Positions 45,176-56,571 of a DNA stretch of 64,000 bases are shown here, one piece after another. The DNA lies in contig CM077667.1 in assembly GCA_039707655.1 (NCBI GenBank), positions 417,799,409 to 417,863,408 on the forward strand, written 5' to 3'. Position 1 is the first letter of the stretch, and each line of letters opens with the position of its first letter. A program made the translations under genes and the position numbers. Origin of the DNA: Elymus sibiricus. Lineage: Eukaryota > Streptophyta > Magnoliopsida > Poales > Poaceae. A model generated the notes under the pieces. The model was not told the origin of the DNA. It saw only the letters and a program-made list of their open reading frames with translations, and made no database searches.

Positions 45176-47335
45176 CTAGTTCTTCTTCTTGGGGACCCAC
45201 ATCAATATGATGGGAATCCTTGGGGTTGAAGTAGTACTAGTTGAAGTAGAACTTGGAGTAGCCTTGAGAACCCACTTGACCATGGCTTGGGACTCTTCTT
45301 CATATGAGTTAATCTCCTCTTGAAGCTTGTCCTTGCCCTTGAGCTTGTGGTCTTGTGGTGGAAGGTCATCTTGAGATTTTGTTCCCTCGGGAAGAGTATG
45401 TTCATACTTCTCCTTTTGGGGAACAAACTTCGGCTTGGGGTATTGACCTTCTTCCCATTCAACTCCATTGGCGTTGAAGTAGCCAATGCCTTGGTTCCTC
45501 CGGTATCCTCCATGCTTGCGTACAATCTCCTCGAATTGCTTACATCCGGCAAGACTTTTGTAGATACCTTTTTCTATAATCTCTTTCAATAGATCATTTT
45601 CTTGCTCAAGTGTAACTTGGCTAAGAGAATCATTAGTGGAATCAATAGAACTACGAGAAGCAATATCATTGGATTTATCATTTTTATTGCTACTAGTTGA
45701 AGAACCTTTCTTGCCTTTGTTACTAGTTTTCTTAGTCTTAACTTGTGGAATGAATGTAAACAAGAGTAGTCTTTTGGCTAGATAAGAAGAAGTCTTCTTT
45801 TGGAGATCGTCATTGATAGCTTTAAGAAATTCATATTTTTGCTCCAAATTGAGCTTCTCGAAGCGTAGCTTCTCATGAGTTCTTGCAAGCTCTCTATGAT
45901 CTTCTAGAGTAGATTCATGGGCTAACTTAAGAGTGTTTAATTCTTTAGTTAGTCGCTCTATTTCCTTCTTATCATCATCACACGACTTATCTTGACTAGC
46001 ATGATTATTATCTAGTTCATTTTGACTAATATCACTAGTTTTGTCAAATAGCAAGTCATAATCTCAGTCATCCTCATCACTATTAAAGTCAATGTATTCA
46101 GGGTGTGATACCTTGGGGCCTTTAGCCATGAATGAACTTCCACTCCCTTCATTTGGTGAATCAAATATGTCGTAGGAGTTTGAGGAAACAAGTGCAAGTC
46201 CGGCAACACCTTCATCTTAACTATAGTCGGAGTCGGAGTGATAGCTTCTCTCGGAGTGGTTGTCGGATTCGGAGCCGGAAACCCATTCACAAACATGAGC
46301 TTGATGTCTTCTTCTTGTGTAGCTCTTGGTGTACTTGTTCTTCTTCTCCGAGTACCTACTTCTCCTTGAGCGTCTTCGTTCATAACGATCATCTCTACTC
46401 CTTCTATCTCTTTGAGGTGACTCATCTCTTGAGCTCTTTCTTCTAGGTGACTCTTCTCTTCTTTTGTGGGGGGCGTGCACTCATTGGAGTAGTGTCCGGG
46501 CCTTCCACAATTGTAACAATTCCGGTCACGACTAGATGAACGCTTCTCTTCGTATTTTGAATTGGAGCTTCTTTCTTTGCCTCTACTCTTGTAGAAGTTG
46601 TTGAATTTCTTGACCATGAGGCTTATCTATTCATTGGTTACAAGGTTGTCACTTGATGTAGCAGGAGTGTCACTTGAAGCTTTGCAAGCACCACTTGACT
46701 TGGTGTGAAGCTCTTCTTTGTCTTTGAGTGACAATCCTTCCAATGACTTCCGTAGGCTTGAGATCTTTGTAGTTTGGCATCATTTGGATCAATGTGCACA
46801 CGGTGTCGTACTTCCCATCCAAGGCTCTAAGTATCTTCTTGATGATTAATTTTTCGTTCATCTCTTCGCTTCCTAAGCCGGCAATCTCATTGGTGATGAG
46901 AGCAAGCCTAGAGTACATTTCGACGACTCCTTCACCATCCTTCATCTTGAACTTGTCAAGTTGACTTTGTAGCACATCCAACTTAGATTCCCTGACAGAT
47001 TCGGTACCTTCGTGCATATCAACCAAAGTGTCCCAAATTTCCTTTGCATTCTCAAGACGGCTAATCTTGTTGAATTCTTCAGGGCATAGGCAGTTGAATA
47101 GAATGTCACATGCTTGAGCATTGTATTGCAACATCTTCAATTCTTCCGCGGTCGCTTCACGATCCGGTTCCTTTCCATCACCAAAGAATTCACCTTGCAA
47201 GCCAACACGAACAACAGCCCATACGGCGGGGTTATGACCAAGAATATGCATTTTCATCTTATGCTTCCAACTAGCAAAGTTTGTACAATCAAAATATGGA
47301 CCACTACAATGATAGTTTCCCTCACTAGACGCCAT
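45176..47335 (-). pseudogene. Copia-type gag, frameshifted
   Basis: The ATG at 47333-47335 opens MASSEGNYHCSGPYF, then a UBN2-type capsid region (residues about 10-200: FASWKHKMKMHI, AKEIWDTLVDMHEG, KLDVLQSQLDKFKM, RALDGKYD). The frame shifts near 46720. From 46617 down another frame carries the CCHC zinc knuckle CYNCGRPGHYSNEC. A further frame (46054-45176) holds a long coiled coil (LTKELNTLKLAHESTLEDH, LRFEKLNLEQKYEFLKA) and ends in VPKKKN. Gag packages element RNA into virus-like particles. At least two frame changes make this copy dead. The frame ends without running into protease or pol, so the source may already have been a gag-only element. Confidence 0.82.
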
Positions 47336-47374
47336 ACTCTCCTAGGTTGTGAGACCAATGCAATGGAGACCAAA

Positions 47375-47386
47375 GCTCTGATACCA
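47375..47386 (-). other. tRNA-Met primer binding site of the Copia-type element
   Basis: TGGTATCAGAGC on the minus strand, two bases inside the LTR edge at 47389 and about 40 bases before the gag ATG. It fixes the orientation of the element. Confidence 0.88.
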
Positions 47387-47388
47387 CT

Positions 47389-47703
47389 TGTAGGATCGAA
47401 AATAGGTCTAGAGGAGGGGTGATTAGACTACTTGACCAAATAAAACCTAACCTTTTCCCAAGTTAATTGGTTGGCAGATTTTAGCGATTGTTGCAAATCA
47501 AGTTCACCTACACATGCATGTCTACGAGTATTGCAGCGGAAAGTAAAGACACACGTATGTAAGAGGGTAGGGATAAGAAGATCAAACACAATTTGGAGAC
47601 ACGAAGATTTTTCCCGTGGTTCCGATAGGTGGTGTTGTCGTACATCCACGTTTATGGAGACTTCAACCCATAGAGGGTAACGGTCGCGAGAGTCCACGGA
47701 GGG
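47389..47703 (-). repeat. 5' LTR remnant of the Copia-type element
   Basis: On + it begins TGTAGGATCGAAAATAGG, the complement of an LTR end in CCTACA. Only 315 bp remain because another LTR begins at 47704. No matching 3' LTR was found on the left. Confidence 0.75.
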
Positions 47704-48469
47704 TGATAACCCACAAGTATAGGGGATCGCAACAATTTTCGAGGGTAGAGTATTCAACCCAAATTTATAGATTCGACACAAGGGGAGCCAAAGAATATTT
47801 GCGAGTATTAGCAGCTGAGTTGTCAATTCAACCACACCTGGAGATTAAATATCTGCAGCAGAGTGATCAGTAGCACAGTAGTATGATAGTTTGATAGCAG
47901 TAGTAACAGTAGCAGTAATAGAAATAATTTTGTAGCAGTTGGAACAGTAGCAACAACAATAGTAACTTAGCAAGAACAATAAGTGGAAAACTCGTAGGCA
48001 CTGGTTCGGTGAACTCGTTGGATGATATTCATCATATAACAGTCATAACCTAGGGCGACACAGAACTAGCTCCAGTTCATAAATGTAATGTAGGCATGTA
48101 TTCCGTAAATAGTCATACGTGCTTATGGAAAAGAACTTGCATGACATCTTTTGTCCTACCCTCCCGTGGCAGCGGGGTTCATAGGGAAACTAAGGGATAT
48201 TAAGGGCTCCTTTTAATAGAGAACCGGAACAAAGCATTAACACACGGTGAATACATGAACTCCTCAAACTACGGTCATCACTGAAAAGTATCCCAACTAT
48301 TGTCACTCTGGGGTTTGCAGATCAGAACACGTAATAGGTGCATATGACTAGCAAGATCGAATCAAGAACATAGATATAATGGTGATAACATAAACGGTTC
48401 AGATCAGAAATCATGGTACCACTAGTAGAAAACAGGGCTTTGGTTGAGGCCAGGATAAGGGCATTAATC

Positions 48470-48716
48470 CCGGTTCACTTACGAACCGGGACCAAAGAGT
48501 GCACCAGTCCCGGTTCGTGAGGCCAGGGCGCCTGCCGGGCCTCGGTGGCCATTGGTCCCGGTTCGTCTGACACTTTTAGTCCCGGTTCCAGACGCGAACC
48601 GGGACCAATGGGCCTCGCTCCTGGCCCAGCACCTTTAGTCCCGGTTGGTGGCTGGAACCGGGACCAAAGGTCGGTCTTCTGTCCCAGTTCTAGCCACCAA
48701 CCGGGACTAAAGATAA
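48470..48716. repeat. Left subterminal repeats of the CACTA element
   Basis: About eight copies of GTCCCGGTT or its complement AACCGGGAC, several in inverted pairs (for example TCCCGGTTGGTGG then CCACCAACCGGGA). These are candidate binding sites for the element's DNA-binding protein. A TATATATACC box at about 48720 follows at once. Confidence 0.85.
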
Positions 48717-48717
48717 G

Positions 48718-48730
48718 CCTATATATACCC
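48718..48730 (+). promoter_or_regulatory. Promoter-like TATA box of the CACTA left gene block
   Basis: CCTATATATACCCCGCC immediately inside the subterminal repeats; the second repeat block (about 55140) has the same arrangement ahead of the second gene set. Confidence 0.5.
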
Positions 48731-49098
48731 CGCCCCTACCCGCTCACTCTGTTTTTTGGCCGGCCGGCGTGTGCAGGTGTGTGTTGCTCTAGCTCTCACC
48801 TCCTATGCACATGAGGTGTTCGATGAAATGCCCGAGCCACACTTAAGCTTTCTCCTCTCAAAGCTCGACCTCCAAGCTCCATTTTCCTCAAGATTTGTCT
48901 AGGTTTGGCGGTCCGTCCTGTCCCGTCCCCGTCCTCACCACCGTCGATCGCCCGCACCGATCTCGTCGACGGCACCACTGTGGTGAGCCTCTTGTTCTTA
49001 TATTCTTTCTAAAAGAAAAAAAATTCTTACTTGTATGATTTAGATAGATACTTGTACAATTTTCTTACTTTTATTATTGTTTGTTATTATATAGTGCC

Positions 49099-49542
49099 AT
49101 GGTTTTGGTATCCGCCCCCGTCGGCCCTCGTCCTGTCTATGATTCGGATGTGGTATATTATCTTTTATAACTATTTGTTTCATTTAGTGTTTATGACAAT
49201 TATGCCGACCAACGTGACATAGATGTTTTTATCTAGGAGGTATGTGAACCAGAAATTCGAACCGACCCTCTTGTCGAGAGGTTAAATTTAGTTGAAAAAG
49301 AAAACAATTACTTGAAGAAAAAAATGAAAAGAATTGAGGAGGAGAAGATGGAATTGGAGTTGCATGTTGCCGATGTCGTCGAAGATCACAAGATCTAGAT
49401 GGATGCAATGCGCTTGAAGATTAGAAAGATTAGAAAATATGCCATTCATACTGAGGCTTGGTATCATTATGCCGTTGGATCAATTGGTACCTTAGTTGCG
49501 GTTATGATCGCATTTGTTGTTGCATTTAAATGTTTTACATAG
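49099..49542 (+). pseudogene. CACTA accessory ORF: coiled coil plus C-terminal membrane helix
   Basis: The probable exons are 49099-49152 (ATG, ending YDSDV before GTATAT) and 49237-49542 (after ATCTAG). The second reads PEIRTDPLVERLN, then a Lys/Glu-rich coiled coil (ENNYLKKKMKRIEEEK, MELELHVADVVEDH), then KIRKIRKYAIHTEAW. It ends with a hydrophobic helix GTLVAVMIAFVVAF before the final KCFT. One in-frame stop (TAG, 49396-49398) interrupts it after DHKI. Similar frames travel with other grass CACTA elements as far as I recall; their job is unknown to me. The layout suggests a tail-anchored or membrane-tethered dimer. Confidence 0.55.
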
Positions 49543-49741
49543 TTTCAATGTATGTTTTAATTAGATGCTCTAGAGAGCTATATGTTGTTCAATGAGAACT
49601 ATGTATGAACTTTATGTATTTATTTTGGTCACTACTGTACTTTGGTTTTAATGTGATGATGAACTTCTATTAATTTGGTCACTTCTCTATTCATGATGTT
49701 CTATAATGTTTTTGATACACTTAATTATATAATGCACGTAG

Positions 49742-52700
49742 ATGAACCGGCAATGGATGTACGGTGACCGACGCACCTCCGAGTACATTAAGGGCCTGCA
49801 TAATTTTCTCGAAGTGGCAGAGGCAAACAAGCAGAATGGTTTTATGTATTGTCCATGTACTATCTGTGGGAATACGAAGGATTACTCTAACTCGAAAACC
49901 CTTCACGTCCACCTGCTTGAGAAGGGTTTCATGCCACACTATAATGTTTGGACCAAGCACGGAGAAAAAGGGGTTATGATGGAAGATAACGAAGAAGAAA
50001 GGATGATGACAACTATCCGCCCCCTGAATACGGTGATGCTGCAATGGGGGAAGCTGAAGATCAAGAGGAACCAGACGATGTGCCCGATGATGATCTTCGC
50101 CGGGTCATTGTTGATGCAAAGAGACAATGCCAAACTGAAAGGGAGAAGTTGAAGTTCGATCGCATGTTAGAGGATCACAAAAAAGGGTTGTACCCAAATT
50201 GCGAAGATGACAACACAAAGCTCGGTACCACACTGGAATTGCTGCAATGGAAGGCAGACAATGGTGTATCTGACAAGGGATTTGGTTCGCTACTGAAAAT
50301 AATGAAGAAGAAGCTTCCAAAGGATAACGAATTGCCCGACAGTACATACGAAGCAAAGAAGGTTCTATGCCCTCTAGGATTGGAGGTGCAGAAGATACAT
50401 GCATGCCCTAATGACTGCATCCTCTACCGCGGTGCGTACGAGGATTTGAACGCATGCCCGGTATGCTGTGCATTGCAGTATAAGATCAGACGAGATGACC
50501 CTGGTGATGTTGAGGGCCAGCGCACCGGGAAGAGGGTTCCTGCCAAGGTGATGTGGTATGCTCCTATAATACCACGGTTGAAACGTTTGTTCAGAAACAA
50601 AGAGCATGCCAAGTTGATGCGATGGCACAAGGAAGACCGTAAGAAAGACGGGAAGTTGAGAGCACCCGGTGATGGGTCGCAGTGGAGAAAGATCGAGAGA
50701 AAGTGGGGGGGACTTTACAGGTGACCCAAGGAACGTATGGTTTGGTTTAAGTGCAGATGGCGTTAATCCTTTTGGGGAGCAGAGCAGCAAGCATAGCACA
50801 TGGCCTGTGACTCTATGTATGTATAACCTTCCTCCTTGGTTGTGCATGAAGCGGAAGTTCATTATGATGCCAGTGCTCATCCAAGGTCCTAAGCAACCCG
50901 GCAATGACATTGATGTGTACCTAAGGCCATTAGTTGATGAAATTTTACAACTGTGGAATGGAAAAGGTGTACGTGTGTGGGATGAGCATGCACAAGAGGA
51001 ATTTGACCTACGAGCGTTGCTGTTTGTAACCATCAATGATTGGTCTGCTCTCAGTAACCTTTCAGGACAGACAAACAAGGGATACCACGCATGCACACAC
51101 TATTTAGATGACACCGAAAGTATATATTTGGACAAATGCAGGAAGAATGTGTACCTAGGGCATCGTCGATTTCTTCCGACCAACCATCAATGTCGAAAGA
51201 AAGGAAAGCATTTAAAAGGTGAGGCAGATCACCGGAAGAAGCCCGCCCTCCGTACTGGTGATCACATACTTGATATGGTCAATGATTTACAAGTAATCTT
51301 TGGAAAGGGTCCTGGCGGACTATCTGTTCCGAATGACGCTGAGGGACGCGTACCCATGTGGAAGAAGAAATCTATATTTTGGGACCTACCCTATTGGAAA
51401 GACCTAGAGGTCCGCTCTACAATCGACGTGATGCACGTGACGAAGAATCTTTGCGTGAACCTGCTAGGCTTCTTGGGAGTGTATGGGAAGACAAAAGATA
51501 CACCGGAGGCACGGGAGGACCAGCAACGTGTGCACGAAAAAGACGGCATGCATCCAAAGTAGTATGAAGGTCCTGCTAGCTACGCTCTTACCAAAGAAGA
51601 GAAGGAAATCTTCTTTGAATGCCTGCTCAGTATGAAGGTCCCGTCTGGCTTCTCGTTGAATATAAAGGGAATAATAAATATGGCAGAGAAAAAGTTCCAG
51701 AACCTAAAGTCTCATGACTGCCACGTGATTATGACGCAACTGCTTCCGGTTGCATTGAGGGGGCTTCTACCGGAAAACGTTCGATTAGCCATTGTGAAGC
51801 TATGTGAATTCCTCAATGCAATCTCTCAGAAGGTAATCGATCCAGAAATCCTACCAAGGTTAAAGAGTGATTTGGTGCAATGTCTTGTCAGTTTCGAGCT
51901 GGTGTTCCCACCATCCTTCTTCAATATCATGACGCACGTCCTAGTTCATCTAGTCGACGAGATTGGCATTCTGGGCCCTGTATTTCTACACAACATGTTC
52001 CCCTTTGAGAGGTTCATGGGAGTCTTAAAGAAATATGTTCGTAACCGTGCTAGGCCAGAAGGAAGCATCTCCATGGGCCATCAAACAGAGGAAAGCATTG
52101 GGTTTTGTGTTGACTTTATTCCTGACCTTAAGCCGATTGGTCTCCCTCAATCGCGGTATGAGGGGAGACTGACTGGAAAAGGCACGCTAGGAGCGAATTC
52201 AATAATATGTAGGGACGGGCATTCTTGGTCTCAAGCACACTACACAGTTCTACAAAATTCTACCTTGGTGACCCCGTATGTCAATGAACACAAAAATATT
52301 CTGCGCTCCAAACACCCGAAGCAGTGTGATGACTGGATTACATGTGAACACATCAGGACTTTCGGTGGTTGGTTGCAAACACATCTCATGGGTAACACCA
52401 CTGTTGCAGATGAGCTGTACTCGTTGGCCAGGGGACCATCTTCGACTGTATTGACTTACAAAGGGTACGAGATAAATGGGAATACATTTTACACGATCGC
52501 CCAAGATCAAAAGAGCACCAACCAAAACAGTGGCGTCCGCTTTGATGCAGCAACCAATAGGGGAAATGACACATATTATGGTTACATAATGGACATATGG
52601 GAACTTGACTATGGACATGATTTTAAGGTCCCTTTGTTTCGATACAAATGGGTCAATCTGTCAGGAGGCGGGGTACAGGTAGACCCGCAGTACGGAATGA

Positions 52701-53041
52701 CAACAGTGGATCTGAACAATCTTGGGTACACAGACGAACCATTTGTCCTAGCCAATGATGTGGCGCCGTTTTTCTATGTGAAGGACATGTCTACCAAACC
52801 GAGAAAAAGAAAAGATAAGGAAGCGAATACATCATACGATGAGCCAAAGCGCCACATAGTTCTTTCAGGGAAAAGAGACATCGTGGGAGTGGAGGGCAAG
52901 ACAGACATGTCTGAAGATTATGAAAAGTTTCATGAAATTCCTCCCTTCAAAGTGAAGGCTGACCCAAGAACCCTGTTAAACGATGAAGATTATCCATGGT
53001 TACAACGCAATAAGCAAGGGACACATGCGAAGAAAATGTGA
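49742..53041 (+). pseudogene. TNP2-type CACTA transposase, broken
   Basis: Starts MNRQWMYGDRR with a transposase-associated domain (CxxC cluster YCPCTICGN, to about 49990). This is followed by the TNP2 catalytic region (about 50300-51560: LGLEVQKIHACPNDC, MWYAPIIPRLKRLF, TINDWSALSNLSGQ, IDVMHVTKNLCVNLL). Next is a DUF4218-type region (about 51640-52190: HDCHVIMTQLLPVALRG, FPFERFMGVLKKY), then a DUF4216-type region (about 52560-52760: LDYGHDFKVPLFRYKWV). Breaks: a frame change near 50000, another at the G7 run 50705-50711, and TAG at 51560-51562 where the frame otherwise continues. In intact relatives this enzyme binds element ends and cuts them. Apart from the breaks, the sequence is well preserved to the stop at 53039-53041. 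Confidence 0.88.
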
Positions 53042-53112
53042 AGACTTTCTCTCCACAACTATTCTGATGATGGCTTTGATCTAGAATATCACTGTAGTTA
53101 CATGTCAAGAAA

Positions 53113-54503
53113 TGAAATCCCTTTTGTAATAGATGAGTTTTCGTCCGAAACCCTGATACTTCGAAAGAGATTGTTCATTTTGTACACGAAGTGCATCCAG
53201 TTTTTGCCGTAACCCTCTCAACTTTTTAGCACATGCTATGTGGGTGAAATGATGATACCATGCCAACTTTCAACCATCTCAGAGTTTATTTGCAGTGCTT
53301 TTCAATTCAGGGTCATCTTAGCTCAAAATAAATCATGAAATGCATGAAAAATAGCAAATGAAGTCAGAAAAGGTTTGAAAAGTGATGATGTGGCTTTGAA
53401 TGGTGCATATTGAATGCAGAAAAAGTCTTGAGTTCAAATATGTTTAAAAAATTGAAATCCTTTTGTAATAGATGAGTTTTCGTCCGAAACCCTGATACTT
53501 CGAAAGAGATTGTTCATTTTGTACACGAAGTGCATCCAGTTTTTGCCGTAACCCTCTCAACTTTTTAGCACATGCTATGTGGGTGAAATGATGATACCAT
53601 GCCAACTTTCAACCATTTCAGAGTTCATTTGCAGTGCTTTTCAATTCAGGGTCATTTTAGCTCAAAATAAATCATGAAATGCATGAAAAATAGCAAATGA
53701 AGTCAGAAAAGGTTTGAAAAGTGATGATGTGGCTTTGAATGGTGCATATTGAATGCAGAAAAAGTCTTGAGTTCAAATGTGTTTAAAAAATTGAAATCCT
53801 TTTGTAACAGATGAGTTTTCGTCCAAAACCGTGATACTTCGAAAGAGATTGTCCAGTTTGTACACGAAGTGCATCCAGTTTTTGCCGTAACCCTCTCAAC
53901 TTTTTAGCACATGCTATGTGGGTGAAATGATGATACCATGCCAACTTTCAACCATTTCAGAGTTCATTTGCAGTGCTTTTCAATTCAGGGTCATTTTAGC
54001 TCAAAATAAATCATGAAATGCATGAAAAATAGCAAATGAAGTCAGAAAAGGTTTGAAAAGTGATGATGTGGCTTTGAATGGTGCATATTGAATGCAGAAA
54101 AAGTCTTGAGTTCAAATATGTTTAAAAAATTGAAATCCTTTTGTAACATATGAGTTTTCGTCCAAAACCCTGATACTTTGAAAGAGATTGTCCAGTTTGT
54201 ACACGAAGTGCATCTAGTTTTTGCCGTAACCCTCTCAACTTTTTAGCACATGCTATGTGGGTGAAATGATGATACCATGCCAACTTTCAACCATTTCAGA
54301 GTTCATTTGCAGTACTTTTCAATTCAGGGTCATTTTAGCTCAAAATAAATCATGAAATGCATGAAAAATAGCAAATGAAGTCAGAAAATGGTTGAAAAGT
54401 GATGATGTGACTTTGAATGGTGCATATTGAATGCAGAAAAAGTCTTGAGTTAAAATATGTTTAAAAAATTGAAATCCTTTTGTAACAGATGAGTTTTCGT
54501 CCG
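53113..54503. repeat. Tandem array, 339-bp unit, four copies
   Basis: The word GATGAGTTTTCGTCC recurs at 53132, 53471, 53810, (variant) 54149 and 54488, an exact 339-base period. Units differ at only a few positions. The array starts about 70 bases after the transposase stop. Units are AT-rich with no ORF. Confidence 0.95.
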
Positions 54504-54656
54504 ATCAAAGTTATTTAACTTAATATTATATAAAATTTATGCAACTAAAATTATCAAAGTTATTTTTGTTAAAAACTTTAATAGAAAAAAGAATATTCAT
54601 GAAGTATTTTTTAAGAACTTTTAATAGGCAAAAAAATAACATAAAAAATAGAAAAA
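54504..54656. other. AT-rich spacer
   Basis: Strongly AT-rich DNA between the tandem array and the hairpin; no coding signal. Confidence 0.5.
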
Positions 54657-54774
54657 GTGAAAATAGATGCGAATTTATAGAGAAAATTCAACCTAAATTC
54701 AAAGTGCTAGTTACGCCTAACTAGCACTTTGAATTTAGGTTGAATTTTTTCTATAAATTCGCATCTATTTTCAC
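54657..54774. repeat. 57-bp near-perfect inverted repeat with 4-base loop
   Basis: The left arm 54657-54713 and right arm 54718-54774 are complementary except at one position (GAGAAA against GAAAAA); the loop is CGCC. This makes a very stable cruciform or RNA hairpin. It lies between the AT-rich spacer and the second gene block. Confidence 0.93.
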
Positions 54775-54944
54775 ATAGTAGGACCCACAGAGCAGAAAGA
54801 TGTCGGTTCCCACAGGCCTGCTTTAGAGAGGAGCTCAACGTTGCAGCCGCGGCGGGGCTTATAAACAAGTACGGGCGCCCTTCGCTTGGCGAGGTGGGAC
54901 TAAACATCCAACCGCACTGCGGCTGTGCCAGGCACAGGCCTTTC

Positions 54945-55152
54945 GTCCCGGCTCGAGCTACCAACCGGGACCAATGCCACCCTTTAGTTCCGGTTGATGC
55001 CACCAACCGGGACCAAAGGTCTCTGCTTCCCGCCCCTTGGGCTGCTGAAATTGACCTTTTGTCCCGGTTGGTGGCACCAACCGGGACGAAAGGGGCCCTT
55101 TCGTCCCAGTTGGAGCCACCAACCGGGACTAAAGGGTTGGGTATATAAGCAG
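54945..55152 (+). promoter_or_regulatory. Internal subterminal-type repeat block with TATA box
   Basis: Inverted pairs of GTCCCGGTT and AACCGGGAC like those at the two element ends, about seven copies. Then comes GGTATATAAGCAGG (TATATAA at about 55141-55147). This repeats the left-end layout in front of the second gene set, so it is either an internal promoter or the fossil end of a second CACTA element. Confidence 0.65.
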
Positions 55153-55179
55153 GGACTTAGGAATTTTTCAGATTTCATC

Positions 55180-55680
55180 TGCAGTTGCCCCCGACGACGC
55201 CAAGCACATCGACGCCGCCAGGCTGCCCGAGCTCGCCATCGACGCCCTCGCCGCCCTCTGCCCCGTCGATGCCGTCAGGCTGCTCCACCTCGCCATCGAC
55301 GCCCTCGCCGACGCCCTCGACGCCGCCCCTGCCCCGACGTCCTCGACGCCGCCCCTGCCCTGCGCCGCCGCCGCCCCTGCCATGCGCTGCCGCCGCCCCG
55401 ACTCGACGCCGTCGCCGCTCGTCGCCGTCGCCGCCCCGACCCGACGACGTCCCCGCTCCTCGCCAGTCTCCTCCGTCGCTCCGTCGCCGTCGCCGCTCCT
55501 CGCCAGTAAGGCTCCCCCTCCTCTCTGTCCCTGTCGGCCCCGCGCGCGCGCCTCCGCCGCTCGCCCCCGCCCACCGCGCGCAGCACCGCCACCGGCCCCG
55601 CCTCCGCCCACCGCAGCTGGCCCCGCGCACGTCTCCGGCGACCCCGCAGCGCCGCCCGCGCCCGACGATCTCCCTTATAA
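55180..55680 (+). other. GC-rich Pro/Ala/Arg-coding stretch
   Basis: Built of CGCCG/GACGCC words, including two adjacent near copies (GCTCGCCATCGACGCCCTCG at about 55231 and a variant at about 55289). All three frames on both strands stay open for 70-190 codons, so openness here says nothing about coding. It may be the leader of the second gene set. Confidence 0.45.
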
Positions 55681-55847
55681 TTATTTTAGTTGATTTAGTT
55701 AATTTAGTTAATTTTAGTTGTTTTAGGATATACAAAAGCGGTAGTTAATTTAGTTAATTTAGTTGTTTTAGTTGTTTTTATTGTTTAGTTGTTTTTAGTT
55801 GTTTTTATTGTTTAGATGTTTAGTTGTTTTATCGTCGGTAGTCGGTG

Positions 55848-55942
55848 ACACGATATCGAGGAGTCCCCGACGATCGTCGGTGAGGGAGAGTACCCCCCGA
55901 CGATATCGAGGAGTCCCCGACGATCGTCGGTGACGCGATATG
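55848..55942. repeat. Two-copy repeat with palindrome CCGACGATCGTCGG
   Basis: CGATATCGAGGAGTCCCC followed by GACGATCGTCGGTGA occurs twice (about 55851-55889 and 55904-55936). The 14-base palindrome may be a dimer-binding site; this is inferred only from symmetry. Confidence 0.7.
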
Positions 55943-55997
55943 ATGTTTAATTAGATGTTTAAATGTTTAGTTGCATAGCGTAGCCATTGAGTCGACG

Positions 55998-56399
55998 ATG
56001 CCCGGCCAGCATCCTCGTCGTCGACTCGGTGGCAACCACCTGCTTGAGAGGCGCCATGTCCGGGACTGGGCTCCGCCGGGCTGGCACTGGGAGGTGCTGC
56101 CTTCCAGGGCGCCCAGCTTTGTGAGGAATCAGGGTCCCGTCGTCGACCCGGAGGTTCTTTGGTGGCGGTCGCGTGGACCACTGTCGGTGCAGAGGGAGCC
56201 GGCCCCCACGGAGGTGGTACGTCGCCGTGTCAGGGAGGAGGACGAGCACGTCCGACGCTACCTGGCTGCGTTGGACGCCAGGTTCTCCAATACCTGGCAA
56301 GTTCTTCAGGGATCTCACCCGAGCTATGATCCTGTCATAGTTCCTTCTCTTTGGGTGTCCACCGCCTGCGCCGCGAGACGTCAACTAGATCTGTATTAG
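55998..56399 (+). CDS. Intact 133-aa ORF of the CACTA second gene block
   Basis: ATG at 55998 (MPGQHPRRRLGGN) to TAG at 56397-56399. The middle is Trp-rich (RDWAPPGWHWEVLP, DPEVLWWRSRGPLS) and is followed by an Arg/Glu helix (VVRRRVREEDEHVRRYLAALDARF). No named domain is recognised. It is the only larger frame of this CACTA copy without a break. The frame is also open upstream to 55971 without a better start. Similar frames accompany other Triticeae CACTA copies as far as I recall. It might be an exon of the downstream gene rather than a separate protein. Confidence 0.5.
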   Translation: MPGQHPRRRLGGNHLLERRHVRDWAPPGWHWEVLPSRAPSFVRNQGPVVDPEVLWWRSRGPLSVQREPAPTEVVRRRVREEDEHVRRYLAALDARFSNTWQVLQGSHPSYDPVIVPSLWVSTACAARRQLDLY

Positions 56400-56571
56400 T
56401 GATATTATATAATAATATTCGAGATGTATTAGTGATAATATTCGATGATGTATTAGCGATACTATTCGATGATGTATTAGTGATATTATATGATCGTATT
56501 GTTGCATTGCCTTGTATTGATTTGCATATCTCATGTTTGTATATTGCCATGTTGTAATATTTGCAGAAACT

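Noticed and set aside
53113..54503. CRISPR-like array
   Set aside because: Units of 339 bases are contiguous and nearly identical with no spacers; the host is a plant.
55168..55748. Long frames of 100-187 codons on both strands in the CACTA GC-rich part
   Set aside because: All frames are open because of CGCCG repeats; no evidence picks out one as coding.
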